64,000 nt of DNA from Mytilus edulis. Taxonomy: Eukaryota; Mollusca; Bivalvia; Mytilida; Mytilidae. The notes under the pieces were generated by a model. That model searched no databases, was not told where the DNA came from, and worked only from the letters and a program-made list of their open reading frames with translations. Position 1 is the stretch's first letter, and every line of letters starts with the position of its first letter. Positions 49,140 to 61,300 of this stretch are shown here, piece after piece. Made by a program: the position numbers and the translations under genes. The DNA is taken from the NCBI RefSeq assembly GCF_963676685.1, contig NC_092345.1:46831838-46895837 (forward strand), read 5' to 3'.

Positions 49140-50222
49140 CTCGGTGCTAATGAATGTCATACTTAATTCCAAAACATATGAATGAACTAGCACTGACTTG
49201 GCAATTTTCGAAAAAGACTTCAAAACATATGCAGTCCTGTAAATTTTACTACACAGAAGGCACACGTAGATGACAAAACCCTTACCATCTGAAAAGGCGT
49301 CTACCAGGCTTTCTAGAATTTGTTGATATTACAAGGTTTTTAGTGAAAACCCTTTCATACTGTAAAATCTAGCAATGATTTTATTCAAAATAATTAAAAA
49401 TTATACAAAACTAACCTATGTTATGGTTAAACATACTACAAGTTATGTCCCACCTATTTTAGTAAGAAGCTGTTTTTAAAAACATTGTAAAAATGAAGAC
49501 CCATTTAACACAATTATACAGAGGGAGATTTGTTTCTATTTGTGGATTTGTGATTTTCTGTTGGATAATTCACATTGGTAAGACTGACATTGTCTCTTGT
49601 ATGAAATCAAGTTTTTCCTACGACTTTCCCGCGGTTTATTGTCTCTTATTATTTCTTTTTCTTCGACTTTTTAAAACACAATTCAATCCAAACATTTGAA
49701 ATCAACACGCCGTATACTGACGTTTGCCGACCGTCGTATAAGTTTGTGTAGTCATGAACAGAATGAATTTGATAGATCATAGTTTAATTAACAACCAACT
49801 TCTTAAATATAAACGTATCAATTCAATTTGTAATATCTTCATTTAATCTATTTGTAATATCTCTTAGTCTATTGTTTATATCTTTATATCAGTTTAATTC
49901 TTATTACAATTAAATCATTCAGAATACGGAATTTAATGAACTAACACAGGACTTTTATATTTTGCTATATATTTGGTAAGTTGTTTTATGCATTTTATAT
50001 TAAATCATTGCTAGATACAGTATGAAATGGTTTTCACTAAAAACCTTCTTGTAATACCAACAAAGCCTAGAAAGCCTGATAGAAACATACATACAAATGG
50101 TTAGGGTTTTGTGATATACCTTCTGTGTAGATAAAAATACAGGACCGCATAAAAACTGTATATGCTCTTTTACTAAAATTTCCGAGTCAGTGCTAGTAAA
50201 CGTGTTTGACATTAAAAGGAAT
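49140..50222. repeat. Inverted duplication, arms about 240 bp
   Basis: The left arm 49140-49395 and right arm 49985-50222 are inverted copies. Shared words include 'ctagcactgact', 'ctacacagaagg', 'caggctttctag', 'aggtttttagtgaaaacc' and 'ctagcaatgattt'. The roughly 590 bp between them is not part of the match. No coding content is evident. Confidence 0.7.
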
Positions 50223-50364
50223 TTGTGATCTTAAAGCAAATTGATAACTCTAAATTGCATTCGCAGAAAGGTGTGCATGTATCAACCTTTTGGACTTTTA
50301 ACCGATGAAATAAGCTCTGTTTTTAAATAATTATCATGACGTCAGTTGAAATATTCACTTGTTT

Positions 50365-50700
50365 AAGTAAAAGGATGTAGTTTGGCTGCCAAATGTCCAA
50401 AATGACATGAATATAAGCAACGGTTTGTAACCGTACGACATTCTACGCGAATAGACCAATTCCGAGTTAATGAGCTATCATGATAGTTGGCACGGAAGAC
50501 GTCTATGTAACTATATGGCAGGTCGACATCGTAAAGTTAGCTGTGAAGGGTCCGAGACATGACCAAATGTTAAAAAATCATAAGAGAAACCCAACGGCCT
50601 CATTCATGCAAAACAAATAAGTGAAAAACACAAATGATAGACCAAGGGTAACGATCCAGTCCACTCATCTTCACTTGAAGAGGAGGGGACTGTGTTGTTA
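50365..50700 (+). repeat. Mussel-type dispersed repeat fragment
   Basis: 'ggctgccaaatgtccaaaat', 'aaccgtacgacattctacgc' and 'gaaacccaacggcctcattc' match the general layout of the 6140-6500 family but are diverged. Confidence 0.5.
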
Positions 50701-50986
50701 TCCCTGAAAAGGGAAATGGGGTTACGCATGCCTAAATTTGCACATGGACTACATATTATTTAAATTAATTTGAATATATCTTAACATTTCACACCACGAT
50801 TTAACTAATCTTTTATAGCTTTGTATGTTATGAAATGCACGATGAAATGATACCACGACAATTGTGGTGCTCTCAAATGACAACGAGTTTCATCATGTTT
50901 TTTTTTGTGTGTGGGGGGGGGGAGGGGGGGTAGGGTAAGAGAGAAAATAAGATTACTATACGTAATTCCTTGACCTTTTATTCATT

Positions 50987-51028
50987 TTTATTATTTTGTC
51001 TAGTCGTTTATTATTTTGTCTAGTCGTT
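50987..51028 (+). repeat. 20 bp direct duplication
   Basis: 'ttattattttgtctagtcgt' occurs twice in tandem. Confidence 0.85.
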
Positions 51029-52804
51029 AACATGTATTAGGGATAATGTATAATTGTTTTAGTGTGGGTATGTATCTTGACATCGTTTTTGGTATTTCGT
51101 TGATCCTGTTTGTGAATTTTTTCTTTGACGCCGCGTGTCCATTTATAAATTTTTAAATGAATTGTATGATGTAAGAAACTCTTATTTTACGTTTTGAAGT
51201 CTAAGATTATGTGTTATTTAATAAAACAAGAGTGCACAAGATGTCGTGCTAAACATACCCAGGTCCACACACAAATAAAGGGAGTACACATGTTTCACAC
51301 ACATACATTACTCACCACTCACAAGTAGGTTACAAAACATAAAGTCATTCTGTTCAGTTAATAGCTAGAAACAAGTTTACCAAACAATTAATTTTCATGC
51401 ATCATTTTTTTTTAAACAATTTTAGTATCGGGAAGTGAAGGCTGGTGACAAACATGTGTTTGCCGAACGGGCAGACAAACGGACGGACGGACGGACAAGC
51501 AGATTGAATTATAACCGCACTCATTGAGTGGATTTAGACGAATGGACAAGAAAGTAGTATGGTGTACATGTACTGATTCATGACTAAAAGTTTGTACGCG
51601 CACTTTGGCGAACATAAAAACCCAAATGAACACAACGTTACAATATAATTGCTGCTCTTCGACTGAGCGTTAGTCTCCTTCACCTTTTTATACGTATGCA
51701 CAATTGACTTGTATATATCTGATAATGTTATGATCGATCAGACAAATTGATAATGTCAGTCAAGTCTTTCTGAATTAAATGTTGATCACGACATCTTATC
51801 TTCTTCAATGACTGTTTAAATACCATTTAAAGTACGTAATATGCCAATCAAAAGAGAGGCCACGTTCTTGCGTTATGGAGTTCAAAAGTTATCATTTAAT
51901 TATCGTTCATCCAAAACCTATAGTATTACAGATCGTTTAACATTCTCTTTATAGTTAAAACTTATGAAATACCGCAGACCACATTATATGCGAATACCAT
52001 TTGTTTTATTGCCTTTGAACGCGATCAGAAAATGGGAACTATGATATACATTGCCAAAACTGAATAAAAATACAATTTTGTCTATTAAATCTCTGATGTC
52101 ATTAAGATGACCATGTCGGTGATGAAACATTGATCAGATACAAATAAAATAATCTTATCGGATATTTAGATAACTTACAGTGCATGTAGTTATGCAGTTT
52201 TGAAAAGCACTTTTGTACTTGCGTCCGGTCACCAAACGCCTGATACGTAAAGAATATTAGAAGTCACAAGTAAAAAGTACATACTTATCTTATTATTTCA
52301 ATACATTTTCATTTATTCGTTCATTGACAAAATTATCCTTCAATTTGTTTTTCCCCATTCTACTAATCAATTAGTTCCAGTCCCTAAATGTAATGCAATA
52401 AAATATCAATGAACAATTTAAAAGAATTATGCTAAGTCCAAAGGGATGATAAAATCCCATGTTTTTAAAACTCAAATTGCACAAGTCGAACTTTACAGTC
52501 TAGAGCGTTTAAACTTGGTATATAACGAATGCCATGTTGTTCTGCACATTTTGGTTATACACATTAAACCGTATCTTTAAGAAAGTGCGCCGCTGGAATC
52601 GCAAATTGTGTTTTGCAAATTAAAAGTGCTCAGTGTTGAATGATCTTTTCTTTTGATGAAGAAAAGCTGCAAATACAATGCTCGTCATTCATTTCTTCAT
52701 AGTAACACAATTCATTCATTTATTCATATTTGTTCGGTATTTTCTTTGTTCATTTATCCACTGAGTAAGTAAATTTATATTACAGTTGATTGCTATGACC
52801 AGAA

Positions 52805-54156
52805 ATGGCTGCCGCCGTACTACAGAGAAATCCTTCCATATCGTTTGATACACTACCAGGAGGCCGGAAGACACGAAAACACAGCTTCGACTATAAACAG
52901 TCAGAGACGGATCCCTATGCAAGACGACAGTCGATAAAATACCACTTCCCAATACCATTGCTAGATGAAACAGAGGTCAACGAGGTAAGACCTTTTTGCC
53001 AAAAATAAAAGATTGGTTTGGAATTTTATGTTTAAAGCCACTACCAACACTCTTGATTATATCGTGGTGGCCATTTTTGTTTTTATTGCCAAAGAAATTA
53101 ACGTTTTAAAATTCCGTGCGTCCTTACCATTTTTCTGGATAACTTTCATGAGGAATGATTAAATCTAAACCAGGTGAAAGAAAGAGATGCATAAATACGA
53201 ACAAACGTTATGCGCTATCATATATGACCAATGTATTATAATTTAGAATGCATATGGTAATACATTGAATTTTTTTAGAACGGTCTTTTACGATTTCGTA
53301 GCAACTATAAAGACATAAATTTTCAACATACGAACCGAATTTTCGGTTCAGATTATAAAAAGCAGAATATTCTTTGAACGTTATATTTCTCCACATTCGG
53401 TGTTTCATCATAATTGAAATTTATGTATTTTCTCTAAAACGCCGAATTTCCCGGCTGCGATCACATTTAAATTAATGAATCGTACCTATGAACACAAAGT
53501 ACAATAATGATCAATAATTATGATATTATGTATTTTATGTGTTGAGTATATTTGGGTTCAATAAAACGCTGTATTCTTATCCCAATGCGGATCAAGGATT
53601 TTTCGAAATCAGCAAGGGTAAGGGCACTGGATTTCTTGTAAAATTTTCTTTTCTTAAAAAGAAGAAACTCCGATTTTTTTATTTTTTTTTAAACTGAAAA
53701 TTACACATAACAAATGAAACTGCTTTATTGTAGACAGTAGTGAGTGAAGATGAAATAAGGAAAAGTGTTTATGGACTTCCCTTAAGTCAGATGAGTTTTG
53801 TAGCTGTTGAATCGGCAGTATGGAGACCTACAGTTGCTAGCTGTAGACGCTCTGTCCTATGGTCACGTGAACGGAAGTTATATGAAGCTCAAAGCAAACA
53901 ACGAATGGAGGAGTTCAAAGAAAAACCTTACATGCAACATCAATATCCAGAGCTAAAGAGACATTATCCGGGAACATGGCGTTTAGCAACAAAACAAGAA
54001 ATAAATGGCATTGTCGTCAGGTTAACGAAAAATCCAGCACCAACTTCCGCCAGCGTAATGGGTCGTCGACGGATTCAGTCAGCTCCTCCTAACTTGCCTA
54101 TTCTTCCAACACGCTGTGGAATGACAAAACGACCGATGACATCAAATACTATTTAA
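52805..54156 (+). CDS. Two-exon gene, 200 aa, PYMxHxxPEL plus ATKQEIxxIVVRL motif, unknown function
   Basis: Function not recognised. Exon 1 is 52805-52984 (60 codons) ending at a GAG|GTAAGA donor; exon 2 is 53734-54156 after TTTATTGTAG, in phase 0, ending in TAA. The joined protein has 200 residues and is basic, with no signal peptide or membrane segment. KPYMQHQYPEL lies at 124-134, Trp at 142, the motif LATKQEINGIVVRL at 144-157, and RRIQSAP at 172-178. The same order (PYM, PEL, W, motif, basic tail with QS) occurs in the gene at 58731-59825, and the motif alone occurs twice in the 222-residue protein at 37811-38479. The ATG has a strong context (agaaATGG). A tattacag acceptor lies just upstream, so a 5' non-coding exon is likely. 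An out-of-frame ATG at 52795 could start an overlapping short uORF. Confidence 0.8.
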
Positions 54157-54862
54157 AAGAAAAACAGAAGATTTTAAAACATGATAACAAGCGCTCAAAA
54201 TAAAAAAAAAATGACTTCGAAAGTGACTACGCGACTCCAACTCGACTCATCTACAAATATGTAAATAATTAAAAAATCACTGTAAATAATTCATTCACTA
54301 TTTTTTGAAGATTTAGGAAAACAATCATGACTTTGAATGCCTTTTATTATGTTCTTTGTAAGTAAGTAAGTAATTTGGTTAAAAAGAAAAATATTTGTCT
54401 ATGTTCAACTACAAGCAAATAAATAATTATCAACTTCGATGTGAACGAGTATAAATTGACTTAGGCTAATAGAGTTGTCTCCCATGTTTTGTATTTGCAA
54501 ATAACACATTCAAGCTTTATTCTTGTTTATATACTATGTAATGAATTTTAAAAATACGCAATTAACTATGTTTACAATAGGTAAATGATTAATATTATAG
54601 TGTCATGTTTTAATACAGACATCTTCTCTGTTTACACTCAAAATGTATCTACATTTAAGTGATAGAAAAGGTAAAAGACTAGAAATTATGTTTCGGAACA
54701 ATTCCTTTTTGCAATTCGTTTGTGTTGTTCGTGTTATGGTGTAATAAAACACAATTATACATGAAATTTAAACATCCTAACGCACTAAAAAGGATATAAA
54801 ATCATATTTTCGTTTTGTAAAGATTATTCTGTTCTTAGTCCAAACGTTTTCAGACATTGTAA

Positions 54863-55155
54863 GGGAGCTACCATTTGATTTTTATGGGGGGAGGGGGGGA
54901 TGAAAAATCGTGTCCTGCCTTTTTTTTTAGTTGTAATCTCTGTCCTGCCTTTTTATTTTTCAGGTTATTCGGTCCTGCCTTTTTTTTTCTTAGCTTATCC
55001 TGACCTTTTTTGTCAATTGTCATCCTGCCTTTTTTTTGCCAAGTTACTCATCCTGCCTTTTTTTAAAACTCTAAATCCTGTTCTGCCTTTTTTTCAAATT
55101 TCATCCTAGCCCTCACCCCCCCCCCCCCCCCCATAAAAATCAAATGGTAGCTCCA
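54863..55155. mobile_element. TAA-flanked MITE with G-run, second copy, 293 bp
   Basis: Inverted ends GGGAGCTACCATTTGATTTT, flanked by TAA (54860-54862, 55156-55158); the last base of the right end differs. The interior repeats 'tcctgcctttttttt' about seven times, explaining the 'VLPFF' frame there. Related to 39508-39662. Confidence 0.75.
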
Positions 55156-55779
55156 TAAGTTTTCTAAAAACATAATTGACAGCTGACCACATCTGTTTCA
55201 GATCTCTATTTGTTTTATGTTGACGCTGTGTTTCTTGCTCGAAAGAGTGATGTACATAGATAATGTAGGAGGTTTTTTAAAACCCAAACAAAACATGTGT
55301 AAAATAAATTTATACTCTTGAAACTCATAACTCTTTTGAATAACATGATATTTACGTTTGATGGTTTTTCTATTTATTTGTAACGGATTGTAAGTTTAAA
55401 ATTTAAATATCTGCATGTGTACATTTGTTATTTGTTAACGTTTGTTCAGAAAATTAAATACATTTTCAGTTTCAACTAGCTTGTTCTTTTGGTTATTGAT
55501 AGATAGAACATTATGTACATGTACATTTTATATATGATTGTATGATATAGGCATTTGCCTTCAGTATGTTTACCTGCGTCGCCAACGGCGAAAGCATGAT
55601 ACCGTCCGTCGGAAAGACCGTTGGTAGAAATTTACTTTGCTTTTATCAAAAGGAATGATTTTTATATTTGGTCTGCAGCTTAAAATGTTGAGTTGTAGTG
55701 TACAAACTATTTTAACATCTGCCGTGCAGACCCTGTGTGTCGATAGTTTGAAATTTTACATTCATTATTAAGGGGGGAA

Positions 55780-56440
55780 ATATATTGACTTACATCTAGA
55801 AATTGACAATGAAGATCGGTTGAAAACAAAACTTTACGACAAGGGATGATTTCAGCTTTCCAATTGTGAACTTTCCATTTCTAAGTAGCAAAATTCCAGC
55901 AGCACCTGCATACGGGGTATATATCTCCCAATTGATACGATATTCCCGTGCTTGCATTTCCTATCATGATTTTCTTGATAGAGGATTGCTGCTCACAAGG
56001 AAGCTATTAAACCAAGAGTTCCAAATGGTGAAGTTGAAATCATCCCTTCGTAAATTTTACGGACCTCATCACGAGTTAGTTGACCGTTATGGAATAACCG
56101 TTTCACAAATGATATCGGATATGTTCCTTACGTCGTAACTACAATCCCCTTCCCTTTCATGAACGTGACCTACCGAATTAGGCTATTTACCGGATTTGTT
56201 ATCACATAAGCAACACGACGGGTGCCACATGTGGAGCAAGATTTGCTCACCCTTCCGGAGCACCTTAGATCACCCCTAGTTTTTGGTGGGGTTCGTGTTG
56301 TTTATTCTTTAGTTTTCTATGTTGTGTCATGTGTACTATTGTTCGTCTGTTTGTCTTTTTCATTTTTAGCCATGGCATTGTCAGTTTATTTTCGATTTAT
56401 GAGTTTGACTGTCCCTTAGGTATCTTTCGTCCCTCTTTTG
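55780..56440 (+). repeat. Old dispersed repeat, uninterrupted copy
   Basis: Contains 'gtatatatctcccaattgat', 'catcacgagttagttgaccg' and 'cacatgtggagcaagatttg'. It is the undisturbed relative of 34420-36060. Confidence 0.7.
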
Positions 56441-56634
56441 TCTCAATATGTATATTTTCTGGTTCATGCAAAATACATTATTTTCTAGTCTGTAGCATTT
56501 TCAGATAGTCTACATCAATAAAACTTATCATTCAATAATAAGTTCTGAAAATTATTGAAGCCCGTTTTTTTTTACATGCGCGGTAAAGTGGTCATCTTTG
56601 TTGCGGATAACCATTCAGTATGTCTTTTTGATAT

Positions 56635-56700
56635 AAGGTGATGGGGTATGACTGCCAATGAGACAACTACCCACCAAAGTCCACATGACGTAGATTTATG
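56635..56700 (+). repeat. Mussel-type dispersed repeat fragment
   Basis: 'ggtatgactgccaatgagac' and 'aactacccaccaaagtccac'. Confidence 0.65.
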
Positions 56701-56714
56701 CAATTTAGATCGTG

Positions 56715-57145
56715 GACAAAAGTGAGTTCCCACTGACAAAAGTGACCTATCAATTCAACTAAAATCGATATTTTTCAAAAAGATAAAAAAAAATTACCAT
56801 AAGATGTAGAAATGTGTACAACTTATTTGGCCATAATATTACTCAGACTCAATGTTCTGATGAGTTGAACGCAAAACAATTATATTTCTGAAAAAGTTTG
56901 CTGTGCATTCTAACCAAAATAAAATCGTTAAAATTTGCATTTGTGTTCAACTCATAAGAAAAAGAAAACGATCCATACGAACAGTATGGCCAAATAAACT
57001 ATCAACATTCTGACAATTCTGTATCTTATGAATAATTATATTTGATAAAATTTGGTCATATAGTGACTTGGTAATATCTTTTTTTTGAAAATATCGATTT
57101 AATTTCAAATAATAGGTCATTTTTTGAGTGGAACTCACTCTTGTC
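56715..57145. mobile_element. TIR element, about 430 bp
   Basis: 'GACAAAAGTGAGTTCC' at the left faces 'GGAACTCACTCTTGTC' at the right, and inner 'gtgacctat' faces 'ataggtcat'. No target duplication was identified, so the boundaries are approximate. Confidence 0.5.
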
Positions 57146-57239
57146 AACTATCTGTAAGTCTTTGATGATAACCAACCCTACTGTAAAGTAGCCATAAGAC
57201 GCCCAGGCCCTATATACATGACTGACTCAATCAATTTGT

Positions 57240-57960
57240 CAAATTTGAAATCATTAAAAAAAGACGTTCCAATTTTATCAGGCAAATTTGATATATTAAT
57301 ATGGGTTTGATTGTTCTTTTAAATTCAGTTCCTAGCGTATTTAAGTATTTAAAAATCCCTGGGTCTGTTATTTTTTTTATTTGTTTCCAGCATTCCGGAA
57401 GAAGGGTAACCTAGAAGTCTTAGAGAGATTCGGACGCATCCTCAGTTGTAATTCCCATTTCACGCTACAATCTGTCGATACATTTAGTTTGACATTGCTC
57501 AAGATCTTGTTTTTCTCTGCTATTGACGGCTTTACACTAAAGCCATTTAGTGCTGCCGGATGTGTATTGATTGATATTTGAGTCTTAGATACATGATTTT
57601 ATTCACTAGTTTTTATTGGCTTTGAACTAGCTATCAGTAACTGCGAGGACTCTCAGATCTGTGCTAAGTGTCTTTTTGTTTTTGGGATGTATAAGTTCCC
57701 GTCCAGGTTCACTTTGTGTTTTTGTTAGATGTATTTCAGTCTATTTGTTTTATCTGATGAGTTAAGTTTTTTTCAACTGATTCTAAATTGATTTTTTTTA
57801 TTTTTCACATCAGTGCCTTTGAAAGCCGACAATACGGTATGAGTTTTTCTCATTGTCGAAGGTCGTATGATTGCCTATAATTGCTAACATCCACTTCATT
57901 TGTACTTTGATGGAAAGTTGTCTGATTGACAATCTTACTACATCTACTTTTTTTAAAAAC
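57240..57960 (-). repeat. Mussel-type dispersed repeat
   Basis: 'tttccagcattccggaagaa', 'gacaatacggtatgagtttt', 'tcattgtcgaaggtcgtatg' and 'ggaaagttgtctgattgaca' are diverged forms of phrases found in other copies. Confidence 0.5.
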
Positions 57961-58730
57961 ACCGAGTACTACTGTCCTGGTATTTGAAATCGGATTAGAC
58001 ATATATCTGCAATGTTTTTTTCTATATCCCATGCAACCAACCAAACATTCTTCTACACAGGTCAACCTGGTGGACGAAAGGAGCCAACTTCCCAATTTCA
58101 TTACCTCATTCATGATTGGGGTATGCATAACTATACTTATAGATTCCACAAGAAAACAACAATAATTCTGATCAAATTACTGTAATTTTCTTTTAATGTT
58201 ATTCTAAGTATATTATTATAATTATTTTTAAGTTTAATTTCACAGTCTTGTAATTTCATGTTCCATAGGCGATACAGTAGATGGCACAGTAACTCTATAG
58301 ATCAACATTAGTACTATTATTATAATAGTACATATAAACATCGTATTACCTTTCATAAATGTTTAATGAAATATTAAATACACGGGGATATAAATTTCAT
58401 ATTTATATTGAATTTGATCAGATTAATAAGTTAAGTAATAGAAAACCCGTAAATAATTTAGCCTTGCTGAAAGGAAAGGTTAATTCTCATAAAAGAACCT
58501 ATCCGGTTAAATCATTGTTAAACCAAAAACCATTTAGGCATGGAAGTAACTTTATCAGTCATGAATACAATTGATGTTGATATCGAATGTCTATGATTAT
58601 TTGAAAATGTATTTCAAGCGAAATTTTAGACGATTTATGATTAGTTTTACAGAGTATTGTTCTTAAGTGTAGTTCATATATTATAACGCAAGTTAATAGA
58701 TTTGGAGTGTACGAAAAGTTGACTATAGAT

Positions 58731-59825
58731 ATGACGTCCTCTGAACTGCTAGAAATGTAAGTTTGTTATTTTATTTTGTTTTATTTTCAATTGATTTATG
58801 AATTAACTGTTTAGATTTAATGTCGGTATGTGTGTCTTTGTCATTTTCATCATGTTAGTTTGTAAAGACATTTGCTAAGCAAGGTAATCCTAAAAGCTTG
58901 TTGCTGCTTTAGGCTGTTCATTCATCAAGTCATTTACCTAGCATAATCACAATAAGTTCAGAGGGCTGATGGTATTTGAAGAAAAGGCAATACTTAGTGA
59001 TTAAAACAAAAATAATTGTCTATCTTTACCCTTTATCACAATTAAAATAGATTCATATAACAGAGCAGGATTCAAAATTATTAGCATAAGGAGTTAAAAG
59101 ACGAAAAAAAACCCCCATTAAAACAATTACCTACAAAAAGATATGTTTATCTAAACAAACCTGAAGCCCCCTCCCACTCCAAAAAAAAAAAAAGAAAAGA
59201 AAAAGAAAAGAAGTGAAATCCAACACAAAAAACCTTGAATATCATCAAACTTTAATTTCACGGACACGGAACATATTGCCCAAGTTAAAGACATTTCTGG
59301 AGAGTAATCAGACAATCATTGTGCAATGGTTAGGTATCAGCAGAGAGCAAAGGAGAACGCAAACTTTCTTGGGAGTATCTATGTATTGAAAAAACTTCAT
59401 GGTTTATTATACAAATGATGTTATGTTTACTGTTACTTATTATATTTTTCTTATTTTGAAGAGTTTGGTCTGATGAAAGTTTGAATTCTGTTTCACCAGA
59501 TCATGATCACTTATCTTTCTACGAAAGTCCTGCTGCTAGTCCATATATTTCACACCATTATGGAACTATGTCATCATATTTCAAACAACCATATATGGAC
59601 CATCATTTCCCAGAACTAAGCAAACCATACCAGAATATGTGGAAGCTTGTCAGCAAACGTGAACTATCACACATCATTACGAGACTGAGGCGAAGTACAC
59701 TTTCTTCTCGAACCAGACAGAAAAGACCACAAAGTGAACATATTGGTGACCACGTCAAACAAGAAGACCAGCGCAAATTGTGCATGACTCCAAATGGGCC
59801 AAAAGAATTTCGAAGCTTTCGCTGA
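58731..59825 (+). CDS. Two-exon gene, 129 aa, paralogue of the 200-aa protein, unknown function
   Basis: Function not recognised. The model is exon 1 58731-58756 (ATG ACG TCC..., 26 nt, donor AT|GTAAGT) joined to exon 2 59462-59825 after TTTTGAAG, ending in TGA. The split codon restores the frame exactly, giving 129 residues. The long exon is the firm part; exon 1 is inferred from its donor and phase. QPYMDHHFPEL is at 51-61, Trp at 69, motif LVSKRELSHIITRL at 71-84, then a basic segment with KRPQSEH at 97-102. These line up one by one with KPYMQHQYPEL, W, LATKQEINGIVVRL and RRIQSAP of the gene at 52805-54156, so the two are diverged tandem paralogues about 4.6 kb apart. No signal peptide or membrane segment is seen. 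Splicing at the alternative AG two bases further right would break the frame. Confidence 0.75.
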
Positions 59826-60639
59826 TATTTTAATGTCTCAGTGTCGGTGCTTTTAATTATTTGCAATTACAATTATTTAAAAAAATTTAAACACTTGTGT
59901 TTGCCTGTGTTGTTATCTAGTGAAATACATCATTCATTGTTTTTTTATAAGCAGAAATATCATCATTTCAGTGAGTGCATTGTTACCCCGAACATGAACA
60001 TGAAGCAAATGTATACAACATGTAGTTCAATTGCATACAAGGTACCAACGACAGTGTTACATGCTAAAACTGCAGATTTTGTTTACTTTAAAAAATCATG
60101 AAAAATTGAACATTAAATTTATGTGTTGCTCTCCTAGCTATAAAATATATCCAATATCAAAGATGTGGAACATATTCTATCATAATCATTTGGTAACTAA
60201 TGCAATTAGTGTCTCTTCCATGCCCGTCTTGAACATAAAAACTAAACTAAATATAAAATAAACAACAATCCTAATGCTCAGGTTGGTTGTCATCGTGCAA
60301 CACAGTTAATAAAACATATAGGAAAATCATAGAACTACATTTATCATAAAACACTTTCAAACATCCAAACATACTATCCACACTCATCTGTGTCCACACT
60401 TGTTTACTTTAAAAAATAAATAAAACAAGAAATGAAAGATCGCTGTTGAAATTGGTTTTGAACTTCGGATTAGGATTGATTTTTAAAAGCTTTTCAAAGA
60501 AATATAACTTTCCTGTGTGTTGATTGTTTATGGTAATATTTACGCATCATTAGATATTACAATGTAAGAGGCTAGTGTTGGTCGTGTAGGGGTACAATTT
60601 ATCGTAAACAACTTGAAAAATGATTGTTTGTTTTTGTAT

Positions 60640-60840
60640 CCAGTGGCAAATTTTCATTCTTGGTCAGGACAATAACAGACCAAACAATACTCATAATGGT
60701 ACTGCAAATTGGAAACTTGGATTAAGGATTGAAATATTTGCTGTTATTTACAAAAAAGAAGGACAGTGGAATCGGGACATTCATTTTGCCTTGCAACATG
60801 TCTTCCTTCAAATAGTTGTTACCAAAGTCAATGTTTTGTA
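60640..60840 (+). repeat. SINE-like bivalve repeat fragment
   Basis: 'cagtggcaaattttcattct', 'ttggtcaggacaataacaga' and 'gaaggacagtggaatcggga' match the layout of the family at 10830-11420. Confidence 0.45.
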
Positions 60841-60984
60841 ATTCTCAAAGGTTTTTTTTGTTTTTTTTTAATAATATCCCTGATCGATGTAGTCATTTTT
60901 GCCTTTAAATCTGAAGACTGGTATGCCTATTCTACGACAGATATATAGGTAAAGTATTCCCCAGTCATGTTTCTCCGTCTCCTT

Positions 60985-61300
60985 TACCACCTAAGTGGTC
61001 TCTTGTGGTATCGTGTTCGCCTCAGGTGCAGGCGGTCGTTGGCATTGCTGCTTCTACGCTCATCTTCATCCGGCATTTAACAGTAAGAGCAAAGCTATAT
61101 ATAAGACTCAGAATGATGTGTCCGAGTATAGGATGATGTCTTCCTGCTGACTGCTACGTTTACATTGTAACCCAGCAGTTAAAACTCTGACTCAACGTGA
61201 AGGTCTAGTACAAAGCAGGCTGAATATATTCATAACGTATTAACATATTCTCGACATGAATATACATTTGATTTGTCGGTAGACGTTAAACAGCCACCCA
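60985..61300 (+). mobile_element. tRNA-derived SINE-like element
   Basis: The head 'gtggtatcgtgttcgcctca' followed by 'ggtgcaggcggtcgttggc' resembles a degenerate tRNA. The body ends with 'tcggtagacgttaaacagcc'. No intact tRNA cloverleaf was found. Confidence 0.45.

Larger units (their letters stand above)
46288..52804. other. Intergenic region, receptor gene to 200-aa gene
   Basis: No gene is supported. It holds the TCCGTT-array element (47406-48392), repeat fragments and an inverted duplication around 49140-50222. The stretches 46315-47400 and 51700-52790 show nothing recognisable; the latter should include the promoter and a possible 5' exon of the 52805 gene. Confidence 0.55.
54157..58730. 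other. Intergenic region between the two paralogous genes
   Basis: No gene is supported. It holds a G-run MITE (54863-55155), an old repeat (55780-56440), a TIR element (56715-57145) and mussel-type repeats (56635-56700, 57240-57960). The stretch 54180-54850 is plain AT-rich DNA and should carry the polyadenylation site of the upstream gene. Confidence 0.6.

Noticed and set aside
54900-55109. Hydrophobic frame with repeated VLPFF
   Set aside because: Produced by the 'tcctgccttttttt' repeats of the MITE at 54863-55155.
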